Below, piece by piece: positions 43,212-52,708 of a stretch of 64,000 nt of DNA. Below the pieces are notes generated by a model that was not told the DNA's origin, did no database searches, and saw nothing but the letters and a program-made list of their open reading frames with translations. Within the stretch, counting starts at the first letter, position 1. Every line of letters starts with the position of its first letter. Position numbers and translations under genes: made by a program. The stretch spans positions 496,001 to 560,000 of the forward strand of contig CAWBGG010000007.1 of the NCBI GenBank assembly GCA_963788205.1. The letters are read 5' to 3'. Source of the stretch: CAVVMA01 sp963788205. Lineage in GTDB: Bacteria; Desulfobacterota; Binatia; Binatales; Binataceae.

Positions 43212-43969
43212 CAGGAGCGCTCCTCGATCAGCGAGAAGACCTTATCGGTGAGCGCATTGAAGGGCTCGGTGCGCTTGTCGCGCGGGCGCGGCAGCCCGAC
43301 TTTGAGATCGCCGACCACGCGGCCGGGATTGGCGGCCAGCACCAGGATCCGATCGGCCAGCTCGACCGCTTCCTCGATTATGTGAGTGACCATGATCACG
43401 GTTTTCACCGGGGTGTCGGGCGCCTGCCAGATGTCGAGCAGCTCCTCGCGCAGCGTGATCGCGGTCAGGGCGTCGACCGCCGAGAACGGCTCGTCCATCA
43501 GCAGCACCTTGGGCTCGACCGCGAGCGCGCGGGCCAATCCGACGCGCTGCTTCATCCCCCCCGAGAGCTCGCGCGGGTAGGCCTCCTCGAAGCCGTCAAG
43601 CCCGACCTTATCGATATAGACGCTGCAGCGCTTTTCGCGTTCGGCAACACTGATTCCGCGCGCCTCCAGTCCCATCTCGACGTTGCCCTTGACCGTCAGC
43701 CACGGCAGCAGGGCGAAGGATTGAAAGACGATTGCGCATTCGAGGTTGATGCCGTCAGTCTGACGCCCGCGGTAGAGGACCTGACCTGAGGTCGGCGGCA
43801 TCACGCCGTTGATCAGGCGCAGCATCGTCGATTTGCCGCATCCCGACGGTCCCACCACCGCGAGAAATTCGCCCTCTTGGACCGCGAACGAGATGTTATC
43901 GAGCACGTGCAGGTTGCCCTTGGCTTGAGTGAAACTCTTCGAGACCTGTTTGAGCTCGAGCAGGGCCAT
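43211..43969 (-). CDS. ABC transporter ATP-binding protein (NitT/TauT type)
   Basis: A 252-aa ATPase with Walker A GPSGCGKST, Q-loop FQSFALLPW, signature LSGGMKQRVGLA, Walker B VLLMDEPFSAVD and switch His in VMVTHII. It powers uptake of a nitrate-, sulfonate- or taurine-like solute with the permease encoded 36 bases upstream. No periplasmic binding protein gene is nearby, so the substrate is unknown. Confidence 0.94.
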   Translation of the reverse strand: MALLELKQVSKSFTQAKGNLHVLDNISFAVQEGEFLAVVGPSGCGKSTMLRLINGVMPPTSGQVLYRGRQTDGINLECAIVFQSFALLPWLTVKGNVEMGLEARGISVAEREKRCSVYIDKVGLDGFEEAYPRELSGGMKQRVGLARALAVEPKVLLMDEPFSAVDALTAITLREELLDIWQAPDTPVKTVIMVTHIIEEAVELADRILVLAANPGRVVGDLKVGLPRPRDKRTEPFNALTDKVFSLIEERS

Positions 43970-44005
43970 GGTTCAGGCTCAGATGAATCGCGGCATGCGA
44001 TCGCG

Positions 44006-45733
44006 TCAGTAATCCAACTTGTAGCGCTCGGTGGCGAAGTCGTATACCCGGCGCCAGAACAACCGGTTCAGGGTGATGACAACCGCAATCATCGAGAGCA
44101 GGCTCAGCAGGATCATCACTCCGTTACCGGTTTTGTAAGTGGCTTCGTCGAGCAACGCGCCCAGCCCTGACACCTGATACACCTTGCTGTTGTAAACGAA
44201 ATACTCCGACAGGATCAGCGCATTCCAGCCGCCGCCCCAGGCGGTGATACTGCCGGTGACCAGCGACGGCAGCAAACCGGGAATCACGACCCGCTTCCAG
44301 GTGGCGACGCGGCTGAGGCCGAAGGTGCGCGCCGCTTCCTTGAGATCGCTCGGGATCTGGCTCACGCCCGCCATCAGGTTGAACAGCAAGTACCATTGCA
44401 TCCCGGTCAGGATCAGGAGGATCGAAGCGAGGTTCATGCCGCCGGTGACTTTGATTACGAACAAAACGATCAGCGGGAACAGCGCCGTGGCTGGCATCGA
44501 GCCGGCAATTTCGGCGGTCGGCGCCAGCCAGCGGGTGAAGCGCGGACTATCGCTGGCGATCAGCGCGCAAGGCAGCGTCCAAGCCAGCGAAATCGCATAC
44601 GCGATCACCATCCGCAGCGTCGAGGCTCCGGTGGCCGCCGGAATCCTCCAGGCTTCGGCCGGCCAGGGCTGCGCGAGCGTGCGAACCAGCGCAATTATTC
44701 CCGCGATAGTCGCGTAGCCGAACAGCGCGAGGATCGCAACGAGCAAGGCCATCTGGGCGATCACGCCCAGGCGCGCCAGAGCGGGACGCGCGCGCCGATC
44801 CAGGCGCGGCATCGATTCGGCCACTCGGGATACGAACGTTCCGATCGGACGCAGGAGCGCGCGCACGCCGCGCGTGATCGCCGGGGCGATCCCGCCGAAC
44901 AGGTTGATCATCCCGAGCGAGCGAAGTGGCTCGACCGAGGCCGCGGACTCGTAGCGGAATTTGTCGGCCCATACGGAAAGCGGCTGCCAGACGAACAGGT
45001 CCATCGCGACAATGATCGCGAGCAGCGTCAGCAACCCGCCGACAACACCGCTCCAGTCGCCCTTGTCTGCGGCTTCCATCAGCAGGCTTCCGAGTCCGGG
45101 CAGCCGATAGCTGGCCGGGCCGACCGTGATGATCTCGCATGCGATCAGGAAGTACCAACCCGCGACCCACGACAGGATCGAGTTGTAAACCAGCTTCGGC
45201 ACGGAGGCGGGCAGCAGCAGCCGCCTGAAGCGGAGCCATCCGCTGACGCCGAAGGTCTCGAGCACCTCGGCCGAATCGGCGGGAATCGTCCGCACCGCCT
45301 CGAACACGCCCAGCGCCATGTTCCAGGCCTGGCTGGTGAAGATCAGAAAGATCGCCGCCATCTCCACGCCGACCCGCCGGCCACCGCCCAGCGAAACGAA
45401 AAAGTAGACCGCGGCGGGGAAAAATCCCACCACCGGGACCGATTGCGCGATATCGATCGCGGGGATCATCACGCGCTCGTAGGCTTTGCTCTTCGCCGCG
45501 TAGAGCCCATATATGATCGAGAAAATCAGGGCCAGCGCGTAGGCCGCGAGCATCCGGTAGAACGAGCAGAAGGCGTAATAGGGGAGTCGTAAGATCGAGA
45601 CCTTGAAGGGCGGCGCGTGCAGCACTCCGGCGTTCTTGCGATAGGCAAAGAACAGCGCCAGGAGCGACGCGAGCAGCAGAAAAGAGACTGCCGCACCCAG
45701 TATCCGGCGCACTTCCACGGCTCGCGACGGCAT
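44006..45733 (-). CDS. ABC transporter permease with two fused BPD domains
   Basis: A 575-aa permease made of two tandem BPD_transp_1 domains (about 60-270 and 360-565). Each has six or so membrane segments and an EAA loop: VLETFGVSGWLRFRRLLLPA in the first, EAARTFGLSRVATWKRVVIP in the second. A single polypeptide thus replaces the usual permease dimer. ATG 45733 with AGGTGG six bases upstream is preferred to the GTG at 45739. It is divergent from the DUF2231 gene. Confidence 0.9.
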   Translation of the reverse strand: MPSRAVEVRRILGAAVSFLLLASLLALFFAYRKNAGVLHAPPFKVSILRLPYYAFCSFYRMLAAYALALIFSIIYGLYAAKSKAYERVMIPAIDIAQSVPVVGFFPAAVYFFVSLGGGRRVGVEMAAIFLIFTSQAWNMALGVFEAVRTIPADSAEVLETFGVSGWLRFRRLLLPASVPKLVYNSILSWVAGWYFLIACEIITVGPASYRLPGLGSLLMEAADKGDWSGVVGGLLTLLAIIVAMDLFVWQPLSVWADKFRYESAASVEPLRSLGMINLFGGIAPAITRGVRALLRPIGTFVSRVAESMPRLDRRARPALARLGVIAQMALLVAILALFGYATIAGIIALVRTLAQPWPAEAWRIPAATGASTLRMVIAYAISLAWTLPCALIASDSPRFTRWLAPTAEIAGSMPATALFPLIVLFVIKVTGGMNLASILLILTGMQWYLLFNLMAGVSQIPSDLKEAARTFGLSRVATWKRVVIPGLLPSLVTGSITAWGGGWNALILSEYFVYNSKVYQVSGLGALLDEATYKTGNGVMILLSLLSMIAVVITLNRLFWRRVYDFATERYKLDY

Positions 45734-45929
45734 GTTCACCCACCTGATCCCTGCAACAATAGCCTCGCCAGTTACCGGTTGAAACCTCTGCCGGACTGCG
45801 ATCGGCGTGCGGGCCGGACAATTGCGCGCGCGATGGCGGTCTGCAATAAAAACGGGGAACTGCAGGACAGCCCGCGGCCAAGCGTATACTCACTGCGGCG
45901 TTGACGCGGAGATCAGGTCAGGAGCCCAG

Positions 45930-46610
45930 ATGGAAAACTTGGAGAAACTGCTCAGCGGAATGCAGCTACATCCGGTGGTCGACCACTACACGGTCGCGCT
46001 GTTGACGGTCGCGGTGCTGATCGATCTGGCCGCGAGCCTGTTTCCGTCGCGTGGTTGGATGCGCCACGCCGCGCTCACCCTGATGATCCTCGGCGCGCTC
46101 GCGGCGGCCGGGTCCTACTGGACGGGCGACATGGAGGCCGATCGGCTGTGGGACATGATGTCGCCGGAGGCGCAGCAATACTTCAAGGGCAGCGTCCATT
46201 TTCTCGGCCACGGCGCGCTCGGCCTCTACCTGATGTACGTCTTCGCAGGCCTGGCGTTCTGGCGACTGCTGACGGCGCTGTTCAGCTTCATGCAGGGCAG
46301 CCGCGGCCTCTACATGCTCGTCGCGGTGATCAGCGTGGGATTTCTCTTCTACCAAGCGCACACCGGCGGCCAACTGGTCTATCGCTATGGAGTCGGCACG
46401 GGTCCGATGGCGGCTGGCGCGCCTTCTCCTCTACCGACGTCCGAGCCTGAGCTGGCCACGCCAATTCCGACCGTCTTTGTACCTCCGCCGACGCCGGAGT
46501 CCGCGATGCCAACTCCGGCTGCGGCGCCGGCCCCTCCGGCCGGATCGCCCGTGTCACCCTCGGCCGACGCTTCGCCAGCCGCACGCAGCACCGCAGAAGC
46601 CACTTTGTAG
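45930..46610 (+). CDS. DUF2231-like membrane protein with Pro-rich tail
   Basis: A 226-aa protein. Its membrane domain (about residues 10-150) starts with LHPVVDHYTVALLTVAVLIDL and has four hydrophobic segments, including conserved His in SVHFLGHGALGLY and FYQAHTGG, as in the DUF2231 group. The last ~70 residues are Pro/Ala/Thr-rich and probably periplasmic and disordered. The His residues suggest haem or metal binding, but the function is unknown. AGGAGCCCAG precedes the ATG. Confidence 0.75.
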   Translation: MENLEKLLSGMQLHPVVDHYTVALLTVAVLIDLAASLFPSRGWMRHAALTLMILGALAAAGSYWTGDMEADRLWDMMSPEAQQYFKGSVHFLGHGALGLYLMYVFAGLAFWRLLTALFSFMQGSRGLYMLVAVISVGFLFYQAHTGGQLVYRYGVGTGPMAAGAPSPLPTSEPELATPIPTVFVPPPTPESAMPTPAAAPAPPAGSPVSPSADASPAARSTAEATL

Positions 46611-46636
46611 CCGGGCTAATCCGTAGCGGAACTAAC

Positions 46637-48124
46637 TTATAGCCCCGTCTGGCTACGTGGTTCAGCGGTCGCCGCGCGCGCTGGCTTCTCGTGGGTCGCG
46701 GCGACGCGGCTGTGATGGCGCCCGTAGCTGAAGTAGACGACGAGACCGATCGCCAGCCAGACCACGAATCGAATCCAGGTCGCGAGCGGCAGGCGCATCA
46801 TCAGGTAGGTGCAAAACAGCACGCCGAGGATCGGGACGATCGGCACCAGCGGCGTTCTGAACGGACGGCGCATCGCCGGCTCGATACCGCGCAGAATCCA
46901 CACCCCAAGACATACCAGCACGAACGCGAACAGCGTTCCGATATTGGTGAGCTCCGCGATCTTGTCGATCGGCAGCAGCGCTGCGCCGATTCCGACCGCG
47001 ACCGCGGTGATCACGGTGGGGATGTAGGGCGTGCGGAAACGCGGATGGACGCGGCTGAAGGCGGGCGGCAGCAGGCCGTCACGCGACATCGCGAAGAAAA
47101 TCCTCGATTGTCCGAGCAGGAGCACCAGTAGCACCGAAGTCAGGCCCGCTACCGCGCCAAGTGAAATCACTCCGGCGACGAAGTTCAGCCCGCGGGCGAT
47201 AAAGGCTGACGCCAGCGGCGCGGTCTCGTCGATCTGCCCGTAGGGAACCATTCCGGTCAGCACGCCCGAGACCGCGATATAGAGCAAAGTGCAAATCAGC
47301 AGCGAGCCGAGAATGCCGCGCGGCAGGTCGCGGCCGGGATCAACGACCTCCTCGGCCGCGGTCGAGACCGCGTCGAACCCGATGTACGCGAAAAAGATGT
47401 AGGCCGCGCCTTGGCTGATTCCCGCGAATCCGCGCGGCGCGAAAGGACTCCAATTGGTGGGCCGCACGAAGAAGACGCCGACCGCGATTACGATCCCGAT
47501 CACCGCCAGCTTGATCGCCACGATGATCGAGTTAAAGCGCGCGCTTTCGGAGATCCCGACGTACAGCACCGCCGAGATCGCGAATACGATCAGCAGCGCC
47601 GGTAGATTTATGATCGCGCCCGGAGCCGTGCCCGGAGCGCGGGCGAGCGCTTGCGGAATATGGAGCCCGAACCCGTCGAGGATCACGCGCAAGTAACCCG
47701 ACCATCCCGAAGCGACCGCGGCGGCGCCGACCGCATACTCCAGCACCAGGTCCCAGCCAATGATCCATCCGACCAGCTCGCCCATCGTGGCGTACGAATA
47801 CGAGTAGGCGCTGCCGGCGACCGGGATCATCGAGGCGAACTCCGCGTAGCACAACCCCGCCATCGAGCAGGCGACGCCCGCCAGCACGAACGATGCGACC
47901 AGGCCGGGGCCGGCCTGCTTGGCGCCCACGCCGGTCATCACGAAGATGCCGGCGCCGACGATGGCGCCGATACCGAGCGCGGTCAAATCGATCGCGCCCA
48001 GCGCGCGCTTGAGGCCGCCCTCATGAGTCTCGCAGTCCGCCATCAGCGCGGGGACGGACTTGCGCCGCAAAATCTGCTCGCGCAGGCTGGCAGAGGCGTT
48101 GGACATAGTGGGCGAGTTCAACAT
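46637..48124 (-). CDS. APC-family amino acid permease (cationic amino acid transporter-like)
   Basis: A 495-aa transporter with 12-14 predicted membrane segments. The APC signature GIGAIVGAGIFVMTG lies near residue 55, and AEFASMIPVAGSAYSYSYAT and YIFFAYIGFDAVSTAAEE follow. It imports amino acids by proton or exchange mechanisms. ATG 48124 with AGGG upstream is preferred; ATG 48106 is an alternative. Its first 61 codons and 21 upstream bases are duplicated 5 kb away on the other side of island 3, so its original promoter may now lie at the far copy. Confidence 0.92.
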   Translation of the reverse strand: MLNSPTMSNASASLREQILRRKSVPALMADCETHEGGLKRALGAIDLTALGIGAIVGAGIFVMTGVGAKQAGPGLVASFVLAGVACSMAGLCYAEFASMIPVAGSAYSYSYATMGELVGWIIGWDLVLEYAVGAAAVASGWSGYLRVILDGFGLHIPQALARAPGTAPGAIINLPALLIVFAISAVLYVGISESARFNSIIVAIKLAVIGIVIAVGVFFVRPTNWSPFAPRGFAGISQGAAYIFFAYIGFDAVSTAAEEVVDPGRDLPRGILGSLLICTLLYIAVSGVLTGMVPYGQIDETAPLASAFIARGLNFVAGVISLGAVAGLTSVLLVLLLGQSRIFFAMSRDGLLPPAFSRVHPRFRTPYIPTVITAVAVGIGAALLPIDKIAELTNIGTLFAFVLVCLGVWILRGIEPAMRRPFRTPLVPIVPILGVLFCTYLMMRLPLATWIRFVVWLAIGLVVYFSYGRHHSRVAATHEKPARAATAEPRSQTGL

Positions 48125-48145
48125 TTGCAGACCCTGCGGTCAATG
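47943..48145. repeat. Island 3 flank, left copy at the permease 5' end
   Basis: 203 bases matching 52989-53191 at all but 8 positions (offset 5046, no gaps). It covers the first ~61 codons of the complete permease gene and 21 bases upstream of its ATG. Both copies run from AAGATGCCGGCGCC to CCTGCGGTCAATG. Confidence 0.95.
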
Positions 48146-48260
48146 ATGACTCGCGAGCGCGGCGTACCAGCAGCTTCAGCCCGTGGTACAATTCAGCGCA
48201 ACAACGTAGGGCATCGCCTTTCAGCGTCATCCGATTTAGACGCGAAAAGGGGTCTAACTT

Positions 48261-49610
48261 ATGGAACCGACGATCACCTGTCCGAACTGCAAAACCGAGA
48301 TTCGGCTGACTGAATCGCTCGCCGCACCTCTGATTGAAGCGACGCGTCGCGACTACGAGCAACGCCTCGCGAAAAAGGACACAGACATCGCGAAGCGCGA
48401 GTCGACACTGCATCAACAGGAAGAGGCGCTTGCCAGGGCGCGAGAATCGCTCGACGACCAAGTTGCAGAGAAGCTGAGCGGGGAACGCACGAAGATCGCC
48501 GCCGAAGAGGCGCGCAAGGCCAAGCAGATTATGGCGACCGACTTTCAGCAAAAGGCCGATGAGATCGCGCAACTTCAGGAGGTCTTGAAGCAGCGCGACG
48601 ACAAGCTTAAGGAAGCGCAGCAAGCCCAGGTGGATCTCCTCCGCAAGCAACGTGAACTGGACGACGCAAAGCGCGAAGTCGAACTCACGGTCGAAAAGCG
48701 CGTACAGGACGGGTTGTCCGCAGCTCGCGACAAGGCGCGCAAGGAAGTGGAAGACGAGTTGAAACTCAAAGTCGCCGAAAAAGAACAGACGATCACCTCG
48801 ATGCAGAAACAGATCGAGGTATTGAAGCGCAAGGCCGAGCAGGGTTCGCAGCAATTGCAAGGCGAGGTTCAGGAGATTGAGCTCGAAGCGCTGCTAACGG
48901 CGCGGTTCCCGCGCGACAGTGTCGAACCCGTCCCGAAGGGTGAGCACGGCGGCGACGTTTTGCAGCGGGTCATCGGGCCGCTTGGCCAAGTGTGCGGCAC
49001 GATCCTTTGGGAGTCGAAGCGGACCAAGAATTGGAGCGACGGCTGGCTGGCAAAGCTTCGCGAAGATCAGCGAGCAGCAAAGGCGGAAGTCGCCATAATC
49101 GTTAGTCAGGTCCTACCCAAAGATGTCGAGGTCTTCGACCTCATCGATCAGGTTTGGGTGGCTCATCCGCGGGTTGCCGTGGCGGTCGCAACGGCCATTC
49201 GCCAATCTCTGGTGGAGCTTGCGATGGCTCGCCAGGCATCTGACGGTCAACAGACCAAGATGGAGATGGTGTACCAATACCTGACCGGTCCACGCTTCCG
49301 CCAGCGTGTACAGGCCATTGCCGAAGCGTTTTCTTCCATGCGGGAAGACCTCGATCGGGAAAAGAAGGCGATCACAAAGCAATGGGCCAAGCGCGAGGAG
49401 CAGATCGAGCACGTTATGCAGGCCACGGTCGGGATGTATGGCGATCTGCAGGGAATCGCTGGCAAGACGCTCCAGGAGATCGAGGGTCTCGCCTTGGAGG
49501 TGCGGGAACCGGCCGAAGAGAATATCAGTGCGGGACAAACGGAATCGCCCAGGGATCTGGCGGCCATAGAGGAAAGCGGGTCAACCTGCGAAAAGGAATC
49601 GCGGCCGTGA
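48261..49610 (+). CDS. DUF2130 protein: coiled coil plus predicted PD-(D/E)XK nuclease
   Basis: A 449-aa protein. A CPNC half-knuckle (residues 7-10) is followed by a long charged coiled coil (about 30-205) and the DUF2130 domain. That domain shows a nuclease-like pattern: Asp232 in EHGGDVLQRV, then ExK at 251-253 in ILWESKRTKNW, and QVLPKDVEVF. The family is related to PD-(D/E)XK nucleases, so DNA or RNA cleavage is plausible but unproven. AAGGGG lies just upstream of the ATG. Its stop overlaps the SIR2 start as GTGA, so it is translationally coupled to the defence pair and probably a working part of it. Confidence 0.85.
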   Translation: MEPTITCPNCKTEIRLTESLAAPLIEATRRDYEQRLAKKDTDIAKRESTLHQQEEALARARESLDDQVAEKLSGERTKIAAEEARKAKQIMATDFQQKADEIAQLQEVLKQRDDKLKEAQQAQVDLLRKQRELDDAKREVELTVEKRVQDGLSAARDKARKEVEDELKLKVAEKEQTITSMQKQIEVLKRKAEQGSQQLQGEVQEIELEALLTARFPRDSVEPVPKGEHGGDVLQRVIGPLGQVCGTILWESKRTKNWSDGWLAKLREDQRAAKAEVAIIVSQVLPKDVEVFDLIDQVWVAHPRVAVAVATAIRQSLVELAMARQASDGQQTKMEMVYQYLTGPRFRQRVQAIAEAFSSMREDLDREKKAITKQWAKREEQIEHVMQATVGMYGDLQGIAGKTLQEIEGLALEVREPAEENISAGQTESPRDLAAIEESGSTCEKESRP

Positions 49611-50818
49611 CCTCGCCGTCTCATTGTCCATACCGCCAAGTCTCGCTGCTTCAGCAAGCCTTGGCATCCGACAAAATGCGCGTGGCGTTCCTTCTAGGCG
49701 CTGGTTGCCCGAGCGCCGTCCGCGTTCCGGATGGGACAAGCACAAAGCCCCTGATTCCTGACACTGCAGGTCTTACTAGCCGGGTTCGCAGCGTCCTCGA
49801 AGCCTCAGCGGAATTCAGGGACAGCTTCGCAATTGTTGCGAGAAGGCTTGTTGACAGTGGAACGGCAAAGCCCACAATTGAAGAGATCCTGAGCCATGTT
49901 CGCGCAATTGCCGAAATCGTCGGAACCGGCAACATCGATGGGTTGTTGAAAGATGTTCTTGTATCACTGGACGCGGAGATATGCCGTCTCACAACCGAAG
50001 TTGTCAAGGTGGACCTCCCCGACATCAACACCCCGTACCACCAACTTGCGGCATGGGTCGGAGGAATTCAGCGCGCTCATCCGGTCGAGATCTTTACTCC
50101 CAACTACGACCTGCTAGCGGAGCAGGCGCTGGAACAGGTGCGAATTCCATACTTCGACGGTTTCGTGGGATCGAAGCAGACGTTTTTTGACCTTCCCTCG
50201 ATGGAGCAAGATACTTTACCCGCCCGCTGGGCTCGTCTCTGGAAGGTGCATGGTTCCATCAACTGGTGGCGCGCGCCGACAGGCGAGATCGAGCGCCGTA
50301 TGGCTGGCGAAGAGAAGGATCGACAGATGATCTACCCATCACACCTCAAATATGATCAAAGCCGCCGAATGCCTTACCTTGCGATGCTCGACCGTTTGAG
50401 GTCATTCCTCATTCGAGGGCAGGGCGTACTTATTACTTGCGGGTATTCGTTCGCCGACCAGCACGTGAACGAGGTAATCGTTCAGGGCCTCAGCGGCAAC
50501 CCGACAGCCGTCTGTTTCGGTTTACTGTACAGTGACCGTGCCAATTTCCCTGGGGCGGTCGAAAGGGGTCGTCGGCAGCCGAACCTGAGTCTTCTCGCAA
50601 CTGACGGCGCAGTCCTGGGGACCACCAATCGTGATTGGCACTCAGAGGAAAAGAAGGACCACCCTTTGCATGGTCTTGCAGTGCAGACTGGCGATATAGG
50701 CCCGCGCAGCAGCGCGCCTGCAGATCGGTGTAAGTTTCTTCTCGGAGACTTTGCCGCGTTAGGTGAGTTTCTAGCTCAGCAGTTGAGTCAGACCGACGGT
50801 GCTGACGATGGCACGTGA
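49607..50818 (+). CDS. SIR2-like NADase of a SIR2-HerA defence pair
   Basis: A 403-aa protein with a SIR2-type Rossmann fold: AFLLGAGC (GAG at 31-33), PNYDLL (Asn166, Asp168) and KVHGSINW (His215, the catalytic His of sirtuins). In phage-defence SIR2 proteins this site degrades NAD+ rather than deacetylating. Later LITCGYSFADQHVNE matches the SIR2_2 end. I chose the GTG at 49607 (GTGA overlap, AAGGA upstream) because the frame further upstream is antisense-like filler over DUF2130. Its stop overlaps the HerA start by 11 bases. The pair matches the known SIR2-HerA (Gao_Her_SIR, Nezha) arrangement. Confidence 0.88.
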   Translation: MTSPSHCPYRQVSLLQQALASDKMRVAFLLGAGCPSAVRVPDGTSTKPLIPDTAGLTSRVRSVLEASAEFRDSFAIVARRLVDSGTAKPTIEEILSHVRAIAEIVGTGNIDGLLKDVLVSLDAEICRLTTEVVKVDLPDINTPYHQLAAWVGGIQRAHPVEIFTPNYDLLAEQALEQVRIPYFDGFVGSKQTFFDLPSMEQDTLPARWARLWKVHGSINWWRAPTGEIERRMAGEEKDRQMIYPSHLKYDQSRRMPYLAMLDRLRSFLIRGQGVLITCGYSFADQHVNEVIVQGLSGNPTAVCFGLLYSDRANFPGAVERGRRQPNLSLLATDGAVLGTTNRDWHSEEKKDHPLHGLAVQTGDIGPRSSAPADRCKFLLGDFAALGEFLAQQLSQTDGADDGT

Positions 50819-52703
50819 CCCGACACTCCTTGGCACGGTGCAGGATGTGCAGGGCGCAACGATCACCGTTGAACTTACTGACGAAACCGTCACTGGTCTG
50901 AGCTTTGTGAACGGTGAAGGATATCGTATCGGACAAGTCGGCAGCTTTGTTCGCGTGCCTCTAGGTTTCGTCGATCTTTACGGTGTGGTCTCCCAAGTAG
51001 GCGCAGGAGCAGCTCCAGAGCGGGAACACGACCAGCGCGCCTTTGGCAATCGGTGGCTGCGAGTCCAGCTTGTGGGCGAGGGGCGACGTGGAAGTCGGTT
51101 CGAGCGTGGAATATCGCAACATCCAACGATCGATGATCGCGTGCACATCGTCACTGAGGCGGACCTTCGGGCAATTTATGGCCCCGGTGATCCGAACGAC
51201 TTCGTCTCGGTTGGTCATCTCGCCAGTGCAGAGTCAATCCCCGCGCTGGTAGACATCAACAAGTTGGTGACGCGGCATGCCGCCGTAGTTGGCACAACCG
51301 GTGCCGGCAAGTCCACGGCTGTTGCGTCGATCCTTACTTCCCTCTCAGACACAGCGCGATATCCGTCCGCGCGTGTTGTTGTTCTCGATATTCACGGGGA
51401 ATATGCCAGAGCGCTGGCGGACAAAAGCAGGGTCTTCCGCGTCGGAGCAGACGAGACGAAAGGCGAGCACCCTCTCTTGATTCCGTTCTGGGCGCTCAGC
51501 TTCGACGAGTTGTGCGGTTTAGCGTTTGGCGCACTTGATGGCCAGAAAGCAGCTCCCGTCGCAGACCTGATCATGTCCCTCAAGCGACAGGCTCTATCAA
51601 AATATCCTCGGGCCGGGGTCACAGAAGATACGGCGACCGTTGATTCTCCGGTCCTCTTCTCCCTGCACGAGATGTGGCTCGAACTGCACAGGCGCGAACA
51701 CCTAACGGTGATCCCGAAGCCGGGCGGTACAGCTGATGAACGGCAGCCTGCCTACGTTTTGGGTGAAGACGGGAGCCCCCTTCAGGTGGGCGACGCCATG
51801 TCGGTCACACCTCCGCTATACCGAACGGTCAAAACCACCGGCTCGCCAGCCCAGCGCGTTCAGCTTGGGAGCGAGGGCATTGGAATCCGGCAGCAGTTGG
51901 CGGGCCTAGCCTCTAAACTTCGGGATCCACGCTTCGCGTTCTTGTTCAGACCCGGCGAATGGCTTCCTAGCGTTGACGGTGGAATAGAGAAGGATCTTGA
52001 TGTCTTGGTGTATAACTGGATTGGCGGCCCGGAGCCGATTACCATACTAGACCTTTCCGGTATTCCATCATCCGTCCTGACGGATCTGATAGGCGCGTTA
52101 CTCCGCATCCTCTACGACGCGCTCTTCTGGGCGCGAAACCTGCCCGAAGGCGGGAGAGAGCGACCGCTGCTTGTTGTGCTTGAAGAGGCCCACGCGTACT
52201 TGGGGGAAAGTCACTCCGGTCCGGCGGCCGGAGCGGTGCGCCGCATCGCCAAGGAGGGGCGCAAATACGGTGTTGGGTTGATGATTGTCAGCCAGCGACC
52301 GTCGGAAATCGATCCGACTATTCTCTCTCAATGCGGAACTATATTCGCTATGCGCCTCGCAAACGACATAGACCGTGGACACGTCACGAGTGCCGCATCA
52401 GACAATCTCAAGGGACTCTTTGACATGTTGCCCATTCTTCGGACTGGGGAAGCAATCATCGTGGGCGAGGCCGTCAGCTTGCCAGTGCGAACGCTGATCG
52501 AGCTGCCGCCGAGAGATCGAAGACCATATAGCCAGGATCCCAACGTAGTCGTGCGGTTGGGGCCGGAGGGCCTTGAGCACCCTGGTGGATGGAATCAAAA
52601 CCGCGAGAACCCGGATTATGCTGCGCTAGTCCGTCAATGGCGCAAACAAAGCCCTCATTACGAGCACAACACCGCAGGGCTCGTACCAGTTGAGGAGGAG
52701 TAA
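50808..52703 (+). CDS. HerA-like hexameric ATPase of a SIR2-HerA defence pair
   Basis: A 631-aa FtsK/HerA-family ATPase. The N-terminal HAS-barrel (about 1-90; LLGTVQDVQGATITVEL) precedes Walker A VGTTGAGKST (161-170), Walker B LLVVLEEAH (near 460) and the sensor-like IVSQRPSEIDPTILSQC with the arginine MRLANDIDRGHV. HerA rings act as DNA translocases and as a scaffold for SIR2 subunits in antiphage complexes. ATG 50808 is preferred to GTG 50799. It is followed five bases later by the KTSC gene. Confidence 0.92.
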   Translation: MARDPTLLGTVQDVQGATITVELTDETVTGLSFVNGEGYRIGQVGSFVRVPLGFVDLYGVVSQVGAGAAPEREHDQRAFGNRWLRVQLVGEGRRGSRFERGISQHPTIDDRVHIVTEADLRAIYGPGDPNDFVSVGHLASAESIPALVDINKLVTRHAAVVGTTGAGKSTAVASILTSLSDTARYPSARVVVLDIHGEYARALADKSRVFRVGADETKGEHPLLIPFWALSFDELCGLAFGALDGQKAAPVADLIMSLKRQALSKYPRAGVTEDTATVDSPVLFSLHEMWLELHRREHLTVIPKPGGTADERQPAYVLGEDGSPLQVGDAMSVTPPLYRTVKTTGSPAQRVQLGSEGIGIRQQLAGLASKLRDPRFAFLFRPGEWLPSVDGGIEKDLDVLVYNWIGGPEPITILDLSGIPSSVLTDLIGALLRILYDALFWARNLPEGGRERPLLVVLEEAHAYLGESHSGPAAGAVRRIAKEGRKYGVGLMIVSQRPSEIDPTILSQCGTIFAMRLANDIDRGHVTSAASDNLKGLFDMLPILRTGEAIIVGEAVSLPVRTLIELPPRDRRPYSQDPNVVVRLGPEGLEHPGGWNQNRENPDYAALVRQWRKQSPHYEHNTAGLVPVEEE

Positions 52704-52708
52704 CACCA

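Noticed and set aside
44396..45592. 398-codon plus-strand frame opposite the fused permease
   Set aside because: Rich in Arg, Gln and Asp with no hydrophobic core; it mirrors the permease codons on the other strand, whose two domains are clear.
49382..49606. N-terminal extension of the SIR2 frame over DUF2130
   Set aside because: The extension lies wholly inside the DUF2130 gene in another frame, lacks homology, and a GTG with a ribosome-binding site sits at the DUF2130 stop.
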